In this document: positions 13,468-14,815 of the stretch, piece after piece
Numbering within the stretch: position 1 is the stretch's first letter
Layout of the letters: each line of letters begins with the position of its first letter
Program-made: the position numbers and the translations under genes
Source: Pseudomonadota bacterium
GTDB lineage: Bacteria > Pseudomonadota > Alphaproteobacteria > Rhizobiales > Beijerinckiaceae
Length of the DNA stretch: 14,815 bases
Direction: 5' to 3'
Assembly (NCBI GenBank): GCA_023393655.1
Contig: JAEWKP010000471.1
Location: forward strand, 1-14,815
The notes under the pieces: model-generated
Told to the model about the DNA's origin: nothing
Seen by the model: the letters and a program-made list of their open reading frames with translations, nothing else
The model's database searches: none

Positions 13468-13935
13468 ATGCGGTTCAACGATAGGATTTGGGGAGCGCTG
13501 CTCCTCTGCTTTGCGATCGTCATCTGGTATTCGGCGCAGGACCTGCCGAATCCGGGCGACCAACTGTATGGACCGGCCTTTTTCCCGGAATGGATCGCGC
13601 TTGCGCTCGGGATTTCCGCCGCCGTCATGCTCGGCAACTCGCTCATCCGCGGCGAGAGCGAGCCGCTCGTGTCCGTCGACGGCTGGCTTCTCCAGCCGGC
13701 CGTCGTCGCGCGCTTCCTGTTGGTTCCGGCGCTCGTGATCTTCTACGTCTACGCGGTCGACGAGCTCGGCTTCCTGCTGACGGCGGCACTGGTGCTCGCC
13801 GTCATGCTGCTCAGCCTCGGCGTGCGCGTCCGCGTCGCCCTTCCGACGACGGCGGGAATCGTGTTCCTCGTCTACGGCATCTTCGACATCATGCTGCGCG
13901 TGCCGCTGCCGCGCGGCGACCTCTTCTTCAGCTAA
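13468..13935 (+). CDS. tctB: Tripartite tricarboxylate transporter small permease (TctB)
   Basis: This 155-residue inner-membrane protein is the small subunit of the TTT system. Four hydrophobic segments are visible at about residues 6-22, 38-57, 80-98 and 103-140 (the last region contains two closely spaced stretches). The poorly conserved sequence with YGPAFFPEW near residues 34-42 is typical of TctB, in which a G-x-x-FFP motif follows the first helix. The frame is open upstream, but the ATG at 13468 lies ten bases after AGGAAGG and begins a normal N-terminus (MRFNDRIWGALLL). It sits between tctC (20 bp) and tctA (11 bp), the canonical C-B-A order. Confidence 0.9.
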   Translation: MRFNDRIWGALLLCFAIVIWYSAQDLPNPGDQLYGPAFFPEWIALALGISAAVMLGNSLIRGESEPLVSVDGWLLQPAVVARFLLVPALVIFYVYAVDELGFLLTAALVLAVMLLSLGVRVRVALPTTAGIVFLVYGIFDIMLRVPLPRGDLFFS

Positions 13936-13946
13936 AGGCAAGCGCC

Positions 13947-14815
13947 ATGCTCGACGCCTATCTCACCGCCATCGGAATGGTCTTCACCCCTTACGTGCTG
14001 GGCGTGATGCTGCTGTCCGGCATCTATGGCCTGGTCATCGGCTGCATTCCCGGCCTCTCGGCGACCATGGCGATCGCCCTGCTCGTTCCGCTGACCTTCT
14101 TCATGCCGCCCATCCCGGCGATCGCCGCGATCGTCACGACCAGCGCCATGGCGATCTTCTCGGGCGACATCCCCGGCTGCCTGCTGCGCATTCCCGGAAC
14201 GCCGGCCTCGGCGGCCTATGTCGACGAAGCCTACGAGATGAACCGCAACGGCCATCCCGAACGCGCGCTCGGCATCGGCCTCGTCTTCTCCGTCATCGGC
14301 GGCCTCTTCGGCGCCATCGTGCTGATGATCGCCGCGCCGGCGCTCGCCGATTTCGCGATGCAATTCAGCACGGTCGAGTTTTTCTGGCTGGTGCTGCTCG
14401 GCCTTGGCGGCGCCGTCTTCATCGGCGCCCGCCGGCCGATCAAGGCGGTTCTCATGCTGTTCGTGGGTCTTGCGATCTCGCTGGTCGGCATGCAGAACCC
14501 GGCCGGTCTGCCGCGCTTCACCTTCGGCAGCATCGATCTGCTGAGCGGCTTCTCCCTGATCCCCGTTATGGTGGGCATGTTCGCCGTCTCCGAAGTGCTT
14601 CGTTCCATCATCCGCCCGCAGGCCAAGGCGGAGGGCAAGGTGGGCGGCATCGACGGCATCTTCCGCGGCATGTGGGGCCTGACGAAGAAGTATCCCTGGC
14701 CGCTGGCCCGCGGCAGCATTCTCGGCACCATCATCGGCGCCCTGCCCGGCGCCGGCGCCGATATCGCTGCCTGGATGTCCTATGCGATGAGCAAGCGCTT
14801 CTCGAAGGAGCCGGA
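13947..14815 (+). CDS. tctA: Tripartite tricarboxylate transporter large permease (TctA), 3' truncated by window edge
   Basis: The first 289 codons of the large TTT permease are present; the family is about 500 residues, so some 200 are beyond the right edge. From ATG 13947 it reads MLDAYLTAIGMVFTPYVLG, followed by the signature motifs GCIPGLSATMAIALLVPLTF (32-51), a GDIPGCLLRIPGTPASAAY segment (about 73-91) and ALPGAGADIAAWMSY (about 265-279), with several hydrophobic helices between them. TctA forms the channel and couples uptake to the ion gradient. The start follows tctB by 11 bp with AAAGGCA as a modest ribosome site. The frame is open to the last base of the window, with two bases of an incomplete codon at the end. 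Further operon genes may lie to the right. Confidence 0.93.
   Translation, partial: MLDAYLTAIGMVFTPYVLGVMLLSGIYGLVIGCIPGLSATMAIALLVPLTFFMPPIPAIAAIVTTSAMAIFSGDIPGCLLRIPGTPASAAYVDEAYEMNRNGHPERALGIGLVFSVIGGLFGAIVLMIAAPALADFAMQFSTVEFFWLVLLGLGGAVFIGARRPIKAVLMLFVGLAISLVGMQNPAGLPRFTFGSIDLLSGFSLIPVMVGMFAVSEVLRSIIRPQAKAEGKVGGIDGIFRGMWGLTKKYPWPLARGSILGTIIGALPGAGADIAAWMSYAMSKRFSKEP

Noticed and set aside
1..14815. Insertion sequences, integrase or attachment sites, CRISPR arrays, tRNA or rRNA genes
   Set aside because: No transposase or integrase motifs, no regular spaced repeats and no cloverleaf or rRNA-like stretch were seen on reading both strands.

Overview
The window is GC-rich (roughly 65% by eye) and densely coded, with short intergenic gaps and Shine-Dalgarno-led genes. 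Gene content (TRAP and tripartite tricarboxylate transporters, FCD-type GntR and LysR regulators, HpcH/HpaI aldolases, a QuiC1-type dehydratase fusion) fits an alphaproteobacterium, most likely a rhizobial-type soil or plant-associated organism. The taxonomic call is an inference from style and content; there is no rRNA or tRNA to confirm it. No mobile element, CRISPR array, tRNA or rRNA was seen. The whole window looks like accessory catabolic DNA.

Left part (1-3122, + strand): the tail of a TRAP transporter operon (small permease dctQ, large permease dctM overlapping by ATGA; the binding protein is presumably upstream of the window), followed 81 bp later by a class III PLP aminotransferase of the glutamate-1-semialdehyde aminomutase clade. 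A convergent LysR-type regulator (3976-3119, - strand) ends in the same TTAA that ends the aminotransferase.

Middle (3977-6064): a 210-bp divergent control region, then quiC1, a two-domain 3-dehydroshikimate dehydratase: an N-terminal TIM barrel that makes protocatechuate from 3-dehydroshikimate, fused to a C-terminal 4-hydroxyphenylpyruvate-dioxygenase-like VOC half. The LysR protein is its natural candidate regulator. The neighbouring TRAP transporter may import a cyclic acid such as quinate or shikimate, but this is unproven.

Right part (6065-14815, + strand): a 255-bp regulatory gap with three copies of a TGTATCCA-type element, then an apparent nine-gene operon with gaps of 60 bp or less: gntR (FCD family), two different HpcH/HpaI-type aldolases, a histidinol-dehydrogenase-family oxidoreductase, a 384-residue HD-domain-like protein of unknown function, a short-form malic enzyme, and a tripartite tricarboxylate transporter (tctC, tctB and the first two thirds of tctA, which runs off the right edge). 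Read together, the TTT system would import a carboxylated compound, the HisD-like enzyme would oxidise an alcohol group, the aldolases would split a C-C bond to pyruvate- or oxaloacetate-type products, and malic enzyme would feed central metabolism. The substrate cannot be deduced. The HD-like protein, with a histidine/acid pattern resembling binuclear HD enzymes but HE in place of HD and an N-terminal cysteine cluster, is the least explained component and the best candidate for new biochemistry here.
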